From: Hydrogenophilales bacterium
GTDB lineage: Bacteria; Pseudomonadota; Gammaproteobacteria; Burkholderiales; Thiobacillaceae
Reading direction: 5' to 3'
Assembly: GCA_016195805.1 (NCBI GenBank)
Contig: JACPYT010000011.1
Coordinates: 148,937-212,936, forward strand
DNA length: 64,000 bases
This document shows positions 26,575-34,159 of this stretch, one piece after another; within the stretch, counting starts at the first letter, position 1, and each line of letters starts with the position of its first letter. The notes beneath the pieces are model-generated. The model was not told where the DNA came from and searched no databases. It saw only the letters and a program-made list of their open reading frames with translations. A program made the translations under genes and the position numbers.

Positions 26575-27800
26575 CCGGCCATGGTGAGTCGAAAAAGAAA
26601 ATCCCTGAAGGCATTTTCCACTTTTTTCATATGGACCTGCTTGTAGGGAAAGAGGTGCTCCGGATCCATCGCATGCACGACCATTGTGTGGTCGATCTCG
26701 AATATCAGGAGTTCGCCTGCCTGCGTTTCGGCGCAATCGATACACAGGTAGTCGAGCTGCGTGCGCTGGCAGATCGCGTCCAGCGCGGCGCGGTGGCGTT
26801 CGGCAAAATCGCCGAAGCGTTCCATGAACGCCGCTTCCTCGCCCCGCTTCTGCGCATCCTCGTACATCCCGGCGTTCACGTAATGGATCATCCAGTTCGA
26901 TGAAATCCCCATGTGGCAGGCATAGGGCTTGCCATCGATCAGGGCAACGCGGAATTTCCGGAACAGCCCATCCAGGCTACGGTAATCGATGAAACGCGAC
27001 ACGAAGAACTCCGCATCCCCGACCTTGCCAAGATAGGCGTCGAGTTCCTCGGGGTGTTCGATCTTTTCAAGATCGCGCCCGGCCTGCGAGCCGACCGGCC
27101 GCACGATGAAGGGAAAATCGCAGCCTGCAATCCGTTCGGCTGGCGCCACGCTGCCCGCAGCGACGTCGAGCAACGTCGAACGCGCGGCCTGCAGAGTGGG
27201 CGGGATGAGCAGGCCCGGAGCATTCTGCAACAGCCGGCTGGCTGTATCGCGCCCGGTGGATGGAATATGCCGCGGTTGGTTGATCACCGGCTTCGGCCAA
27301 TGCGCCAGGGCGCTGTCGAGCGAGGCAAGCAGCGTGCGGTTCTCTTCCGATTCGCTGATCCCGACATAGACGGCATCGTGGTCCGGGATGGGCAAAGCCA
27401 GGGGATCATCGGGCGAGACGTAATAGAACACGAGATCGATATCGCTGTCTTCCAGCAGACAGTCCAGCGGCGTATTGACGGAGATGTCGCCCGGAACCGA
27501 CAGCACCAGCAGACGCAGCCTGGCGGGCTGCAGGGCCGCGGCGAGCAGGAACACGCGCTTCTGCTGCAGGGCCAGCGACTGGATCGTCAGGCCAACATCG
27601 CGTTGTCCGAGGCATTGCATGACCACCGAGAGGTTCATCCACAGTTCCGCATCGGCGGGGTATTGCTCAGCCTGTTCCAGCATCGCCTTGCCGAAGGGCC
27701 GCAAATCGGCCCCCTCGACACTCGTGCGAAGAAAGGGCGCCAGTCCCAGAAACGGGGTCTCAAACTGATTCGGATTGCCAGGGCAGGATAGGGTCGTCAA
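26571..27800 (-). CDS. TPR / ATP-grasp ligase-like protein
   Basis: A 409-residue protein. Residues 30-90 look like a TPR-type repeat (AEQYPADAELWMNLSVVMQCLGQRD). The remainder is RimK/ATP-grasp-like: a Rossmann-like segment (RLLVLSVPGDISVNTPLDCLLE), then DFPFIVRPVGSQAGRDLEKI as the ATP-binding strand, FFVSRFIDYRS, and the metal region DYLCIDCAETQAGELLIFEID. The last metal ligand is Asp where most ATP-grasp enzymes have Asn. Such enzymes form amide or peptide bonds. The substrate is unknown. It overlaps the SerC-like gene. The start is uncertain: TTG 27798-27800 is the only candidate before the conserved region. Confidence 0.75.
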   Translation of the reverse strand: MTTLSCPGNPNQFETPFLGLAPFLRTSVEGADLRPFGKAMLEQAEQYPADAELWMNLSVVMQCLGQRDVGLTIQSLALQQKRVFLLAAALQPARLRLLVLSVPGDISVNTPLDCLLEDSDIDLVFYYVSPDDPLALPIPDHDAVYVGISESEENRTLLASLDSALAHWPKPVINQPRHIPSTGRDTASRLLQNAPGLLIPPTLQAARSTLLDVAAGSVAPAERIAGCDFPFIVRPVGSQAGRDLEKIEHPEELDAYLGKVGDAEFFVSRFIDYRSLDGLFRKFRVALIDGKPYACHMGISSNWMIHYVNAGMYEDAQKRGEEAAFMERFGDFAERHRAALDAICQRTQLDYLCIDCAETQAGELLIFEIDHTMVVHAMDPEHLFPYKQVHMKKVENAFRDFLFRLTMAG

Positions 27801-28159
27801 TTGGTTTCAGCGCCTGTGTTGAAAGTTGGCCGGGAGGCATCGAAGCACTCCCTCGCATGCATCCCCCCTTTCACGTGAACCCATCGGATGACCGTTGTTG
27901 TCGCGTTCAATCAGACGCACGTTAAGCGGGTGGTGAGGTAAAAGTAGCTCACCCGGACATTTTTGATCCCGCGAACAAAGGGGGAAATTGACGCCAACTA
28001 TCGTTTTGCCGGCTGCTTGGCCCGGCTATCCGGATTCGTGGCTTGTCAGCCACCGTTGGGAGGGGCCAGGGCGTTGGACTTTCGTTTCATTGCAAAGGGT
28101 GTGGGCGTTTGCGTGTGAATCGGGGCGCCAGCCTCCCTCTACGCCTTTTGACACGCACG
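27801..28159. other. Intergenic stretch with one inverted repeat
   Basis: 359 bases upstream of the ATP-grasp gene. I see no credible gene. GGTGAG (27932-27937) and CTCACC (27948-27953) form an inverted repeat around an AT-rich loop, beside the AT-rich segment TAAAAGTAG. It could be an operator or an old transposon end. A plus-strand frame at 27988-28218 has no family features and I reject it. Confidence 0.4.
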
Positions 28160-28825
28160 TCACCGTTCGAATACCAGACTTTCCGCGCGAACGCCCAGAT
28201 CCGCCAAAGCGCCGTTGACCGCCTCCATGAAGGGCGGCGGGCCGCAGACATAAAAGCGCTGCGTGAAATCCGTGATTTTTTCTTCCAGGAAAGTGCGGTC
28301 GACACGCCGGTGTTCATACCCGGGCGCAGCGGCACCGGTACAGGTCAGCACGCAGCGCTCACCCAGCACATGGCGCAGTTCCTTCTCGCAGATCACGTCA
28401 CGCGGGGTCTTGTTGGAAAAGATCAGGGTCTGGCCGTCCACCACCCCCTTGCGCGCCAGATCGCGCAGGATGGCTAGAAAAGGCGTGATGCCGGCGCCGC
28501 CGGCGATGAACACCCCCGGCCCCTGGTAGCGGATGGTGCCGAACGGCTCGGACATCAGCAGCTCGGCACCCGGCGCAAGCTGGTGGATCGCCTGGGTCAC
28601 GCCGGCATGGTCGGGATACGCCTTGATGGTGAATTCCAGCACGCCGTCCTCGGTCAGCCCGGTAGGCGTGAAGGGTCGCCCCTGCTCGCGCAGGCCGGGG
28701 CGGTTGATCGCCAGTTCCACCCCCTGGCCGGGAACGATGGAAACCCCCGCCGGCTTGTCGACGATGAAATGTTTCACGTCGTGGGTAACGAACTGGCTCA
28801 TCAACAGCTTGACGGTATGGTTCAT
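28160..28825 (-). CDS. Ferredoxin-NADP reductase-like flavoprotein
   Basis: A 221-residue single-domain FAD/NAD(P)-binding reductase of the FNR superfamily. It has the FAD-domain strand VKHFIVDKPAGVSIVPGQGVEL, then RPFTPTGLTEDGVLEFTIK (the RPF-T/S flavin motif in altered form). The NAD(P)-domain start VFIAGGAGITPFLAILRDL follows, then TLIFSNKTPRDVICEKELRH, with CGPPPFMEAVN at the end. No iron-sulfur domain is attached. It may feed electrons to a separate partner. GGGAGGA precedes ATG 28823-28825. It is 90 bases downstream of the AF1514-type gene. Confidence 0.88.
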   Translation of the reverse strand: MNHTVKLLMSQFVTHDVKHFIVDKPAGVSIVPGQGVELAINRPGLREQGRPFTPTGLTEDGVLEFTIKAYPDHAGVTQAIHQLAPGAELLMSEPFGTIRYQGPGVFIAGGAGITPFLAILRDLARKGVVDGQTLIFSNKTPRDVICEKELRHVLGERCVLTCTGAAAPGYEHRRVDRTFLEEKITDFTQRFYVCGPPPFMEAVNGALADLGVRAESLVFER

Positions 28826-28915
28826 CGCCCGCTTCCTCCCGTGAAATACATGTCCGATACCTCGCACATTCCGGCCGGATCATCGCGTGGCGACGCCACG
28901 CGAATCGACCCGGCT

Positions 28916-29335
28916 TCAATACTGATCGGCCAACCAGCCATCCAGAAGCGTGCAGGCTTCCTGCTTGGGGATGGAAGAATCCATGCCCTGCAGGGGCGTA
29001 TAGCAAAGATACGGATTGCCCTCGCGATCCGTCAGGTTGCGTAGCGGCATGTCACCCACGGTTTCATAGCCGCGCGCATCCATCATGATGAACTGGTAGT
29101 CCTCGCCGACGCTGACTTCCAGTCTGCCGCCGTTGCCCTCGCCGAATTTTTCCCACCAGGTTTCGGGGTTGGCCCCGTCATAGAAGGGGGGCATCGCCCC
29201 CAACCTGCTGCTGCGATGCCAGGCGATGATGGTCGGATCCTTCATCTGATTTTCTTTCGCTGCGTCTTTCGCAAGCAGGCTGGCGGCCTGGAAGCCATGG
29301 TCCGGGCCGCGATAGTCGATGTGTACGTTTCTCAT
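28916..29335 (-). CDS. AF1514-family protein
   Basis: A 139-residue cytoplasmic protein matching the AF1514/DUF5619 type by memory: MRNVHIDYRGPDHGFQAASL, then DPTIIAWHRSSRLGAMPPF, WWEKFGEGNGGRLEVSVGE and YQFIMMDARGYETV. The last 45 residues (LCYTPLQGMDSSIPKQEACTLLDGWLADQY) are a C-terminal extension. Function unknown. CAGGAGG precedes ATG 29333-29335, so the much longer upstream frame is not real. It shares a strand with the reductase gene downstream. Confidence 0.7.
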   Translation of the reverse strand: MRNVHIDYRGPDHGFQAASLLAKDAAKENQMKDPTIIAWHRSSRLGAMPPFYDGANPETWWEKFGEGNGGRLEVSVGEDYQFIMMDARGYETVGDMPLRNLTDREGNPYLCYTPLQGMDSSIPKQEACTLLDGWLADQY

Positions 29336-29721
29336 GGGAGCCTCCTGGATAACCGGGAATTGAGTATGCCGGCGCCGAATCCGGCGCACGAACCGAGTAC
29401 TCTTTGTAGGCCAACACCCGGCAAAAACAATCGGACATTTCGGGCGCCGCACGAGCAACCGCGGATGCCAGGGCCAGGACGTCGAACCCTGTCCCGGATA
29501 AAGGACAGAAAATGTCTTTTCCTTACAAGGCATTGCGGAAAATGCCCGGTTTGGTGTCGCCGGAAGGCGACGAAACCGCAGCCCATCATTCGGGGATGGA
29601 AACTCAAGCCCATGAAAAACAACGGATATTCATGCCTGGCACGGCACATGCTGGAGAGGCTTTGGCTTGTCGGGATGAAAGCCGCGTAACCCAACCTCAA
29701 TGTACTTATAAGGAGTATGCA
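29336..29721. other. Intergenic stretch containing three stacked hairpins
   Basis: 386 bases between two diverging genes. Just upstream of the plus-strand gene at 29722 lie three consecutive hairpins (29529-29599, annotated separately). The rest shows no gene; a plus-strand frame beginning 29512 is only an upstream extension of the 29722 gene and lacks a ribosome site. Confidence 0.5.
29529..29599 (+). ncRNA. Candidate structured leader: three adjacent hairpins
   Basis: Hairpin 1: GGCATT (29529-29534) with AATGCC (29541-29546). Hairpin 2: CGGTTT (29547-29552) with AAACCG (29573-29578), enclosing GTCGCC-GGAA-GGCGAC (29556-29571). Hairpin 3: CCATC (29583-29587) with GATGG (29595-29599). They follow each other almost without spacing, 120 bases before the start of the 29722 gene. 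I recognise no riboswitch class. Confidence 0.4.
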
Positions 29722-30081
29722 ATGAAGCAGTATGCCCAGCAGATCCGTACCCAATTTCTGACCCTGATCATGGCCGGGGTGGCCGGCGCAGGTTTTGCCA
29801 CGGCCGCCACGGCTGCGGGACTCGGCGGCGTCCACGCCGATGTCGGCGCAGGCGCCAGCGTTCCGGCACCCGAGCCTGCCCAGGCCGGCGGCGCTGCGGA
29901 TGCGCACATGAGCTCCTCCGGAAGCGCCAACAATAATGCGCAGTGGCAGAGCGGAGCGACCCGGGGCGCAGACCGTGCCGCGGAACGCATGAACGCCGAC
30001 GGCGCCGAAATGAAGCAATCGGGGGGTGCCGACCTTGAGGCCGCCGGCACGACGACGGTAAAGGGCAAGCACAAACGCTGA
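29722..30081 (+). CDS. Small secreted protein of unknown function
   Basis: A 119-residue protein with a signal peptide (MKQYAQQIRTQFLTLIMAGV, cleavage near GFATAATAAG). The mature part is Gly/Ala/Ser rich with charged ends (ERMNADGAEMKQSGG, TTTVKGKHKR). No family recognised. TAAGGAG at 29709-29715 fixes the start inside a longer frame. A possible structured leader lies upstream and a hairpin follows at 30142-30164. Confidence 0.7.
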   Translation: MKQYAQQIRTQFLTLIMAGVAGAGFATAATAAGLGGVHADVGAGASVPAPEPAQAGGAADAHMSSSGSANNNAQWQSGATRGADRAAERMNADGAEMKQSGGADLEAAGTTTVKGKHKR

Positions 30082-30141
30082 GGCCACCGCGAACGCCCTG
30101 TCGCTGCGATGCGTTCAGGGCTGAAGGTGGGGCCGGCTTTC

Positions 30142-30164
30142 GAACCAGGATGCATGCCTGGTTC
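30142..30164 (+). terminator. Hairpin downstream of the secreted protein gene
   Basis: GAACCAGG (30142-30149) pairs with CCTGGTTC (30157-30164) around ATGCATG. Only a weak pyrimidine run follows (CCCTTTCC), so termination is plausible rather than certain. Confidence 0.5.
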
Positions 30165-30306
30165 GGGATCGGCCCTTTCCGCAGCGGAGCACCGGCCCCG
30201 CTTCCCTCCTTTCATAATCGCTCCTGCCCTTCCGGGATTTCCGGAGCAACCAAATCCACCAGGAATCAGATCAGCCTCGCTCCCTGATTAACAGGAGACA
30301 CGTCCT

Positions 30307-31230
30307 ATGACGCGCAGCCCGCATTTTTTCAGCATCGTTCACACGATCCGACACATCTTCAGCCACATCGGGGTCACGCTCCTGGCGGTAGGCATCGCCT
30401 TCTCGCTTCCCGTGCTGGCGAAATTCATCCTGTTCACCTGGTGGCCCCGGGTGGAGGACAATTCACAACTGCTGCTGGCCAACGAAATCATTTTCGCCGC
30501 CGTGCTGGTGATGCTGTTCAACCTCTTCCTCAGCGCACGGCAGGGGCGCCTCAGCCACCGCCTGAACCGCCTGGTCTCGCTGGTGCATGTGCGCGGGGGA
30601 AACAACTGGCTCGCGCGCTGGTACGACCGCAAGCTGCTCAACCGGATCACCGGCACCCGCGACGTGTCGGTGATGTCGGTCACCGGATACGATACGTTCG
30701 TCTCGGAGCGGCGCAAGTTGAGCCAGGTGATCGACCACAGTTACGAATTGCGGGTCATGCTGATGAACCCTTACGGCACAGGCGCCATGCGGCGCGTGCA
30801 ATCGCTGGGCGACCCCGCCCCGCTGCTCGAAACCTACCGCGAGGAGACCGCGGCCACGATCGAGCGGCTGGCTGCCCTGGCAGACGCAGGCAAGCAGGTC
30901 ACGCTGAAGTTCTACGAGGATCCGCCCTTCTGGAACCTGATCATCACCGGGGAATACGTATGGGTGCAGTACTGCCACGACGGCCATGAACTGAAAGACC
31001 AGCCGGAATACGTCTTTGCCCTGCTCCGCGACAAGCCCACGCAGGGCCTGTTCTCGGCGTTCTACGTACACTTTCTCAATCAGTGGAGCGCTCCGCATCA
31101 CCCGGAGTACGACTTTGCCACCCGCCAACTGATCTACCGCAATGAGCAGGGCAACGAAGTGAAACGGCTGCCCTTCCCGCCGCGGGCCGAGCGCAGCGAA
31201 CGCCGGGCGCCCGTCATGCTGGCAGGCTGA
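30307..31230 (+). CDS. Two-TM membrane protein of unknown function
   Basis: A 307-residue protein with two membrane spans near the N-terminus (FSHIGVTLLAVGIAFSLPVLAKFILF and EIIFAAVLVMLFNLFLS). A large cytoplasmic domain follows. That domain starts VSVMSVTGYDTFVSERRKLSQVI and goes on YELRVMLMNPYG. It resembles the sugar-phosphate or PLD-like fold of phospholipid-related proteins, where a variable His-x-Lys motif is expected, but no HKD motif is visible. ITGEYVWVQYCHDGHELKDQPEYVFAL is well ordered and probably conserved. Function unknown. AGGAG eight bases upstream supports ATG 30307. Confidence 0.7.
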   Translation: MTRSPHFFSIVHTIRHIFSHIGVTLLAVGIAFSLPVLAKFILFTWWPRVEDNSQLLLANEIIFAAVLVMLFNLFLSARQGRLSHRLNRLVSLVHVRGGNNWLARWYDRKLLNRITGTRDVSVMSVTGYDTFVSERRKLSQVIDHSYELRVMLMNPYGTGAMRRVQSLGDPAPLLETYREETAATIERLAALADAGKQVTLKFYEDPPFWNLIITGEYVWVQYCHDGHELKDQPEYVFALLRDKPTQGLFSAFYVHFLNQWSAPHHPEYDFATRQLIYRNEQGNEVKRLPFPPRAERSERRAPVMLAG

Positions 31231-31539
31231 ATGCCGGCATATGAACCCCGCTGCGTTGCGTGGGCCAGCAGCGAACGGCGCATCCTCACGCCACTTGTCG
31301 AGCAAGCGGCGTGAACGAGGATTCGCGACTGCCCCAGGCAAAGCCGAGGCAGCCCCCGCCGCCATAGACGGCGCCGCAGAGTACGACGCCGCCGGAAGCG
31401 CGGCATGTTCCCCGGGGCCGTCCGCTTCCTCTGCAGTGTCCCTGATTCGGTGCCGCCTTCGCCCGTCCTGACGGTTTTGCTGGGTGAAGCGCGCGACACC
31501 GCGTATCGTCTACCCATTGCCACAGCAAGGAGCCCAGGC
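31231..31539. other. Intergenic stretch, no gene seen
   Basis: 309 bases between the two-TM protein gene and the Lys-rich small gene. GC-rich, no clear promoter or terminator. A frame from 31405 is only an upstream extension of the gene that starts with TTG at 31540. Confidence 0.4.
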
Positions 31540-31695
31540 TTGAAACCCAACTATCAGTACGAAAAGCGGCAAAGGGAGCTGGAGAAGAAGAAAAAGAAAG
31601 CGGAAAAGGAACAGAAAAAAGCCTCGACCTCCGAGCCCCCCTCAGCGCCGGGAACGGTGGAAACGGTCGTTCCACCAGGCAAGGCACAAAACTGA
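31540..31695 (+). CDS. Lys-rich small protein (TTG start)
   Basis: A 51-residue, highly charged protein, beginning (M)KPNYQYEKRQRELEKKKKKA and ending in a Ser/Pro/Val-rich tail. I recognise the KPNYQ-EKRQREL opening as common to short conserved proteins in betaproteobacteria. The start is TTG 31540-31542 with AAGGAG at 31527-31532, seven bases away. This fits better than the ATG 45 codons upstream. Function unknown; the charge suggests RNA or ribosome binding. Confidence 0.65.
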   Translation: MKPNYQYEKRQRELEKKKKKAEKEQKKASTSEPPSAPGTVETVVPPGKAQN

Positions 31696-31760
31696 TCGGG
31701 CTCGGCCGGGTGTTCGACCAAGCTGCCCCGAAAGCCCGGGACCGCGCAACCTGACCCCAT

Positions 31761-32336
31761 TCAGTCTCCGGGAGGATCGACCGGGCGACTTGTCGCCTGC
31801 AGGCCCAGTTTCTCGCCGAGGGATCGCCGCAGCGCCGCGTTCGCCCGCTCCCGCAGGGTTTCCAGCCGGTTATGAATGCGGTCCAGCTTGTTTGCGGTAA
31901 TCCGTCTGATGTCTGCGACGGCCAGCATATGCCGGCCCGCAAAGACATCGGCGTAGAGTGTTTTGAACGCACGCGACAACTGCCTGAGCTGCGCCGCATC
32001 CTGTGCGTCGAACCTTTCGCAAAAGAATTCGTAACAGACCAGCGGCCGGCCATAGCCGAGCCGGCATCCCGAGCCCGGCACATGCCATCCGTCGTTGACC
32101 TCGTAGTCCTCAACCCGCGGACCCAGCACGAATCGCAGAAAATCGCTGTCCACGCTTTCGCGGCACATCACCTCCCTGCAGCAGACGCTCGTGCAGCGGG
32201 CACAGGGGACGTCGTCCTGCAACGCAGCCAGGCTTTGCAGAATGGCTTCCACTTCGATATGAATCTCCCGGATCCGGTACAGCTGTTCGCTGAACGCCTT
32301 GGTGTCCGCGGCTCCGATTAGCGTTCCTGGCTTCAT
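31761..32336 (-). CDS. YkgJ-like cysteine-cluster protein
   Basis: A 191-residue soluble protein. Cysteines cluster in PCARCTSVCCREVMC (Cys45, 48, 52, 53, 58), and later at Cys91 (GCRLGYGRP), Cys101 and Cys106 (VCYEFFCERF). This is the pattern of the YkgJ/FliB-like putative Zn- or Fe-chelating domain. The C-terminal 80 residues are helical and charged. Function is unknown. No ribosome site stronger than ACGGGG is seen before ATG 32336. Confidence 0.75.
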   Translation of the reverse strand: MKPGTLIGAADTKAFSEQLYRIREIHIEVEAILQSLAALQDDVPCARCTSVCCREVMCRESVDSDFLRFVLGPRVEDYEVNDGWHVPGSGCRLGYGRPLVCYEFFCERFDAQDAAQLRQLSRAFKTLYADVFAGRHMLAVADIRRITANKLDRIHNRLETLRERANAALRRSLGEKLGLQATSRPVDPPGD

Positions 32337-32350
32337 GTATCCCCGTTATT

Positions 32351-32758
32351 TCAGTGGGCCATCGACGGCCTGAACGCGCCTTCCTGCGATGTACGCCGGT
32401 CGATTCTCGATCGGCGCTCACCCGCCATCGCGGGGGGAAGGTTTGTCCATTGCCCATAAGGATTGCGGCGATCGTCCTGCCTGCGATCATCGTGATGGAT
32501 GTAGCTGCATGCGCATTGTTGCTCGGTGCAGCCGGGCACGGGTAGGCCGGGGGCCTCGCCGGAGAGGTAACGGGCATTTCCAAGCCGTTGGGCGGCTACG
32601 CATGCAGGGACGCCGGTGCACACCTCAACACAGTGATAACGGCTGGGTGCGTCCCGTCTTGCGGCGGGGGCTGACAGACAGGCTTTCTGCCTGGCGGCGT
32701 GGCGCAGCCAGAGCACGACTGCGGTCACCAGCAATAGAAAAGCAAACCCCTGCGCCAT
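32351..32758 (-). CDS. Membrane-anchored Cys-containing small protein
   Basis: A 135-residue protein with one N-terminal membrane span (MAQGFAFLLLVTAVVLWLRH). A cytoplasmic part follows: HCVEVCTGVPACVAAQRLGN, then LPVPGCTEQQCACSYIHHDD and RRQDDRRNPYGQW. Similar small proteins, with the paired Cys, the RF/YL-S-E-A-P motif and R-rich D-R-R repeats, are widespread in betaproteobacteria but uncharacterised. GGGAGGCGG precedes ATG 32756-32758. It is 14 bases upstream of the YkgJ-like gene on the same strand. Confidence 0.72.
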   Translation of the reverse strand: MAQGFAFLLLVTAVVLWLRHAARQKACLSAPAARRDAPSRYHCVEVCTGVPACVAAQRLGNARYLSGEAPGLPVPGCTEQQCACSYIHHDDRRQDDRRNPYGQWTNLPPAMAGERRSRIDRRTSQEGAFRPSMAH

Positions 32759-32973
32759 TTCACCGCCTCCCTTTCGGATACGCCCGAAAAACCAATATAG
32801 GAGATGGCGGCCACTTGCAAAGGCCCTGCGCTGCCAGAATCGGAACCGTGCGTCGCGTGCTGGGGAGGCTCCCGCCAGGAATTGTGCGGGCCATGCGGAA
32901 AGGATCGGGCTGACTGCCCTCTCATCACACCCAGTGGATTGGAGGCTGCCCCATTCTCCCCCTCCACTCCTCG

Positions 32974-33177
32974 CTACTTGTCGTGCTCACGCTGATCGGC
33001 CTGCCACTGGGCAAACCGGGCGCGAATTTCCGCCATTGTCTTGGCCTCATCAAGCAGCTGATGAATTGCCGACAATCCGCAGCGGGCGTCGATCAACGAC
33101 TGCAGCATGTCCAGCAGTTCGGATTCCACGATATCGCTGTGTACAGCGGGCGGTGGCGTCTTTCTGGCCGTCATCAT
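32974..33177 (-). CDS. Small helical protein of unknown function
   Basis: A 67-residue acidic protein, ending ARFAQWQADQREHDK. Most of the chain (DIVESELLDMLQSLIDARCG, SAIHQLLDEAKTMAEIRARF) should be helical. No family recognised. GGGAG seven bases before ATG 33175-33177 sets the start, so the 148-residue frame is not used. It is on the opposite strand from the VOC gene that follows. Confidence 0.55.
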   Translation of the reverse strand: MMTARKTPPPAVHSDIVESELLDMLQSLIDARCGLSAIHQLLDEAKTMAEIRARFAQWQADQREHDK

Positions 33178-33364
33178 GGCGCAACTCCCAAGGGGACCGA
33201 TACCCCGGGAAGTGCGATTTACATGCCAGGAAATTTGGTAAGTTCTAACCCCCGGGATGACAAGGGCCGGACACGCGCCGAATTGGCGCACCGCAAGCCG
33301 GGGATAGCGTGACCGAACGGGAGAAACGGCTATAAAGAATGGATCTCCCCCTGAAGGACGCGAC

Positions 33365-33757
33365 ATGGCCAACCCTTTCGTGCACATCGAACTGCAAACC
33401 AAGGACCTTGCCAAGGCCAAGGAGTTTTATTCCACGCTATTCGACTGGACGCTGGAAGACATTCCCGCACCCGACGGCGACCTGCCCTATACCCTGATCA
33501 AGGTCGGCGCAGGCACCGGCGGCGGCATGTTCGCGAACCCGGATCCCAAGGTGCCGCCACACTGGCTCGCCTACGTCGGGGTGGATGACATCGAGGCTTC
33601 CACCCTCAAGGCACGCACGCTGGGCGCCACGGTGCTGCAGGACGTGATGGAGGTCGGCGACTACGGCTGGCTGAGCGTGATCCGGGATCCCACCGGCGCG
33701 GTCATCGCCATGTGGAAGCCCAAAATGGGCACACAGGGCGGCGCAGATCAGGCCTGA
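33365..33757 (+). CDS. VOC-family (glyoxalase-fold) protein
   Basis: A 130-residue glyoxalase/bleomycin-resistance-fold protein. It has two beta-alpha-beta-beta-beta halves: FVHIELQTKDLAKAKEFYST then LFDWTLEDIP, and LAYVGVDDIEASTLKARTLG then DYGWLSVIRDPTGAVIAMWK. Metal ligands are possibly His7 and Glu9, but the set is not complete enough to call an enzyme. Such proteins include carbon-source lyases and resistance proteins. A GAAGGA ribosome site precedes ATG 33365. A short hairpin and a lipoprotein gene follow. Confidence 0.85.
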   Translation: MANPFVHIELQTKDLAKAKEFYSTLFDWTLEDIPAPDGDLPYTLIKVGAGTGGGMFANPDPKVPPHWLAYVGVDDIEASTLKARTLGATVLQDVMEVGDYGWLSVIRDPTGAVIAMWKPKMGTQGGADQA

Positions 33758-33770
33758 GCCGGCGCAACCC

Positions 33771-33786
33771 GCATCCCTTCGGATGC
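33771..33786 (+). terminator. Short hairpin between VOC and lipoprotein genes
   Basis: GCATCC (33771-33776) pairs with GGATGC (33781-33786) around a CTTC loop. There is no T-run, so it is a weak terminator or a processing signal. Confidence 0.35.
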
Positions 33787-33803
33787 CCAACCAGGAGAAA
33801 GAC

Positions 33804-34130
33804 ATGACCAGACACAGGATGATGTTGTACGGCCCGCTGTTCGCCGCGCTGCTGCTCCCCGGATGCGTCGTGTCACCCGCATACGGCCCGGATTACGTGG
33901 TGGCGCCGGCACTGCCGGTGACGGTGGAACTCGGCGTGGAACCCTATTACGTTCATGACGGTTTCTTCTACTACTACCACGAGCGCGACCATCGCTGGAG
34001 CTATTCTCGCGACAGGGCGGGCCCCTGGAAAGACCTGCCGCGGGATCGCTACCCCCGGGAGATCCGCTACAAGGACCGCGACTCGCACGGGGATCGTGAC
34101 CGGGAGCGCGATCGCGACCACCGTGATTGA
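33804..34130 (+). CDS. Tyr/Arg/Asp-rich lipoprotein
   Basis: A 108-residue lipoprotein. MTRHRMMLYGPLFAALLLPGC gives a lipobox Cys at 21. The middle has PALPVTVELGVEPYYVHDGF followed by FYYYHERDHRWSYSRDRAGP, a pattern seen in many short YXY-type outer-membrane lipoproteins. The tail is a run of Arg/Asp/His dipeptides (DRDRERDRDHRD). No function known. AGGAGAAA precedes ATG 33804. Confidence 0.7.
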   Translation: MTRHRMMLYGPLFAALLLPGCVVSPAYGPDYVVAPALPVTVELGVEPYYVHDGFFYYYHERDHRWSYSRDRAGPWKDLPRDRYPREIRYKDRDSHGDRDRERDRDHRD

Positions 34131-34159
34131 ACGGGTGCGTTTTTCCCGCTGGTCGGTGC

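Noticed and set aside
27988..28218. 76-codon plus-strand frame between two minus-strand genes
   Set aside because: No ribosome site, no family features.
31405..31539. 45 codons upstream of the Lys-rich small protein
   Set aside because: No ribosome site; TTG 31540 has AAGGAG and begins the conserved KPNYQ motif.
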